Shown here piece after piece: positions 38,929 to 40,591 of a stretch of DNA of 40,591 bases. Made by a program: the position numbers and the translations under genes. Source of the stretch: Bacteroidaceae bacterium. Lineage in GTDB: Bacteria; Bacteroidota; Bacteroidia; Bacteroidales; Bacteroidaceae. The DNA is taken from NCBI GenBank assembly GCA_017428785.1, contig JAFRQD010000041.1:1-40591 (forward strand). Reading direction: 5' to 3'. Within the stretch, counting starts at the first letter, position 1. Every line of letters begins with the position of its first letter. The notes under the pieces were generated by a model. The model saw only the letters and a program-made list of their open reading frames with translations, ran no database searches and had not been told where the DNA came from.

Positions 38929-40591
38929 TTATCCAAGGGCTTTCAGGGTGGCTTCGAGGGCTGCAATCTTGCTCTGGGCATCGGCGAGCTTCTTGCGTTC
39001 CAGCTCGACAACCTGAGCAGGGGCGTTCTGCACGAAGCGCTCGTTCTGCAGCTTCTTCTCGATGCCGGCCATGAAGCCTTGCAGACGCTTGATTTCCGTC
39101 TCGGCCTTCTCGCGTTCGGCATCTGCATCAATCAGGTTGCCGATGGGCACTGCGTACTCGTCGGTGCCAACCAGGAAGGCCTGAGTGCCTTCGCCCTTCT
39201 CGCTGACATTCTCAATCTGGCTGAGCCCGGCAAGCTTCACGATGATGGCGGCAAGGGCAGGCATGCTGGTGACACCGTTCTTTGCGGCTCCCACAACCTG
39301 CAAGGCCAGAGGTTCGCGAGGCGAGATGTTCTTGCTCTGACGGACGGCACGCACGCCGCTGACGATTTGCTTCATCTCCTCCACCTTCTGGATGAGGTCG
39401 GCATCTTCCTTCGTCGGGGCAGCCGTCTTGAAGACTGAAACCATGAGCGATTCGCCTTCCTTGCGCTCGGCAATGTGTTGCCACAATTCCTCAGTGATGA
39501 AGGGCATGAAGGGATGTATGATGTGCATGAGCTGGTCGAAGATGTCGAGCGTGGCAGCCAATGTCTTGGCATCGATGGGAGCCTGATAGGCGGGCTTTAT
39601 CATCTCGAGATACCAGCCGCTGAACTCGTCGGTGAAGAGCTTGAAGGCAGCCATCAGCGCCTCGTTCAGGCGGTATTTGCTGTAGAGGTCGTTTATCTCG
39701 GCGTATGTGGCGTTGAGCTTTGCCTGCATCCACAGGATGGAAGCGGCATTGGCTTCTGGTTGCACGAGGTCGGCAGAGACTTCCCATCCCTTGACGAGAC
39801 GGAAGGCGTTCCACATCTTGTTGCAGAAAGCCATGCCTTGAGCACAGAGCGCGTCGTCGTAGAGGATGTCGTTTCCGGCAGGTGCAGCGAGCATCATGCC
39901 CATGCGAACACCGTCGGCTCCGTACTTCTCGATGAGTTCGAGCGGGTCGGGCGAGTTGCCGAGCGACTTGCTCATCTTGCGGCCGAGCTTGTCGCGAACG
40001 ATGCCCGTGAAGTAGACGTTGCGGAAGGGGATGTCGCCCATGTATTCCTCGCCTGCCATAATCATGCGAGCCACCCAGAAGAAGATGATGTCGGGGCCGG
40101 TCACGAGGTCGCTCGTGGGGTAGTAGTAGCTGATTTCCTCGTTGCCGGGATTGTTGATGCCGTCGAAGAGGGAGATGGGCCAGAGCCATGAGGAGAACCA
40201 TGTGTCGAGCGCATCTTCATCGCGATGGAGCATGTCCATGGTGATGTCCTTGCCGAACTTCTCCTGAGCCTTAGCCAGAGCCTCTTCCTTTGTCAGGGCG
40301 ACAACGAAACGCTCGCTCTCCTCGCCGTCGGTGGAGGCTGTGAGAGGAGACTCTATGAAGTACGCCGGGATGCGATGTCCCCACCAAAGCTGGCGGCTGA
40401 TGCACCAGTCCTGGATGTTCTCGAGCCAGTTGCGATAGGTCGTGACATACTTTGTGGGGTGGAACTTCAGCTTGCCTTCGAGCACGGGAGGCAGGGCGAT
40501 GTCGGCCATGTGCTTCATCGAGAGGAACCACTGCTTGCAGAGGCGTGGCTCGACGGCTGTGTCCTGATTGCGTTCCGAATAGCCCACCTTG
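38929..40591 (-). CDS. valS: Valyl-tRNA synthetase, C-terminal part (5' end beyond window)
   Basis: The visible portion covers about 553 codons and is open to the right edge (reading VGYSERNQD...), so the N-terminus lies outside. It includes the end of the CP1/editing region, WWGHRIPAYF, the DALDTWFSSWLWP segment, DIIFFWVARMIM, the KMSKSLGNSPDPLEL motif and GADGVRMGMM. The anticodon-binding domain (MWNAFRLVKGWE, HIIHPFMPFITEELWQHI) and a C-terminal coiled-coil arm (ETEIKRLQGFMAGIEKKL) follow. It attaches valine to its tRNA and edits threonine. The coding end is only 41 bp from a 22-bp array. Confidence 0.96.
   Translation of the reverse strand, partial: KVGYSERNQDTAVEPRLCKQWFLSMKHMADIALPPVLEGKLKFHPTKYVTTYRNWLENIQDWCISRQLWWGHRIPAYFIESPLTASTDGEESERFVVALTKEEALAKAQEKFGKDITMDMLHRDEDALDTWFSSWLWPISLFDGINNPGNEEISYYYPTSDLVTGPDIIFFWVARMIMAGEEYMGDIPFRNVYFTGIVRDKLGRKMSKSLGNSPDPLELIEKYGADGVRMGMMLAAPAGNDILYDDALCAQGMAFCNKMWNAFRLVKGWEVSADLVQPEANAASILWMQAKLNATYAEINDLYSKYRLNEALMAAFKLFTDEFSGWYLEMIKPAYQAPIDAKTLAATLDIFDQLMHIIHPFMPFITEELWQHIAERKEGESLMVSVFKTAAPTKEDADLIQKVEEMKQIVSGVRAVRQSKNISPREPLALQVVGAAKNGVTSMPALAAIIVKLAGLSQIENVSEKGEGTQAFLVGTDEYAVPIGNLIDADAEREKAETEIKRLQGFMAGIEKKLQNERFVQNAPAQVVELERKKLADAQSKIAALEATLKALG

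Overview
The window is a 40.6-kb piece of a Bacteroidales chromosome, most likely from the Prevotella group. The main evidence is promoter architecture: TTTG, a 19-20 bp gap, then TAnnTTTG upstream of many genes, with no E. coli-type -35/-10 boxes or strong Shine-Dalgarno sites. The gene content agrees: RprX/RprY two-component system, a second EF-G, a TypA/BipA, GH92/GH20/GH71-99-like secreted glycosidases, a DUF4827-type lipoprotein and a folP-cdaA pair. The species cannot be read from the sequence alone.

Layout. 1-889: no gene, built of dispersed repeats. 890-5135 (+): Nudix-HAD fusion, xseA-xseB (exonuclease VII) and ilvE. 5220-6373 (-): ribH and an anchored TPR protein. 7010-10412 (-): a DJ-1-like gene, ispD and recG in a tightly overlapping run. 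10494-14721 (+): nadK, an ABC exporter half-transporter and an outer-membrane beta-barrel protein. 14807-21277 (-): a DUF4827-like lipoprotein, hemW, an EF-G2-type factor, then rprX-rprY. 21390-28202 (+): typA, a GH71/99-like secreted protein and a GH92 glycosidase. 28342-32271 (-): folP-cdaA and pta-ackA. 32372-33676 (+): a stand-alone murF. 34261-38682 (-): a binding-protein/permease/ATPase importer operon with a GH20 beta-hexosaminidase inside it. 38929 to the end (-): the C-terminal part of valS, cut by the window edge.

Most genes are ordinary housekeeping or envelope genes; the unusual material is largely non-coding. Nearly every long intergenic gap carries short repeats at a 21- or 22-bp period (two turns of the helix), several with a small dyad in each unit. 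At three loci the 22-bp array belongs to a larger dispersed element of about 300 bp. A second mosaic element, made of nested stem-loops such as CCCAGGGC/GCCCTGGG, occurs at 33911-34220, about 25532-25860 and 1-125. Two palindromic elements have entered genes: a 97-bp one lies in frame in recG between helicase motifs II and III, and a 128-bp inverted repeat spans the start and signal peptide of the GH71/99-like gene.

Functionally, the EF-G paralogue has Ser in place of the catalytic switch II His, matching Bacteroides EF-G2, which is reported to lack GTPase activity. The GH92 enzyme has altered active-site motifs. The GH20 gene overlaps the importer ATPase gene by ATGA. No CRISPR array, transposase gene, prophage gene, tRNA or rRNA was recognised.
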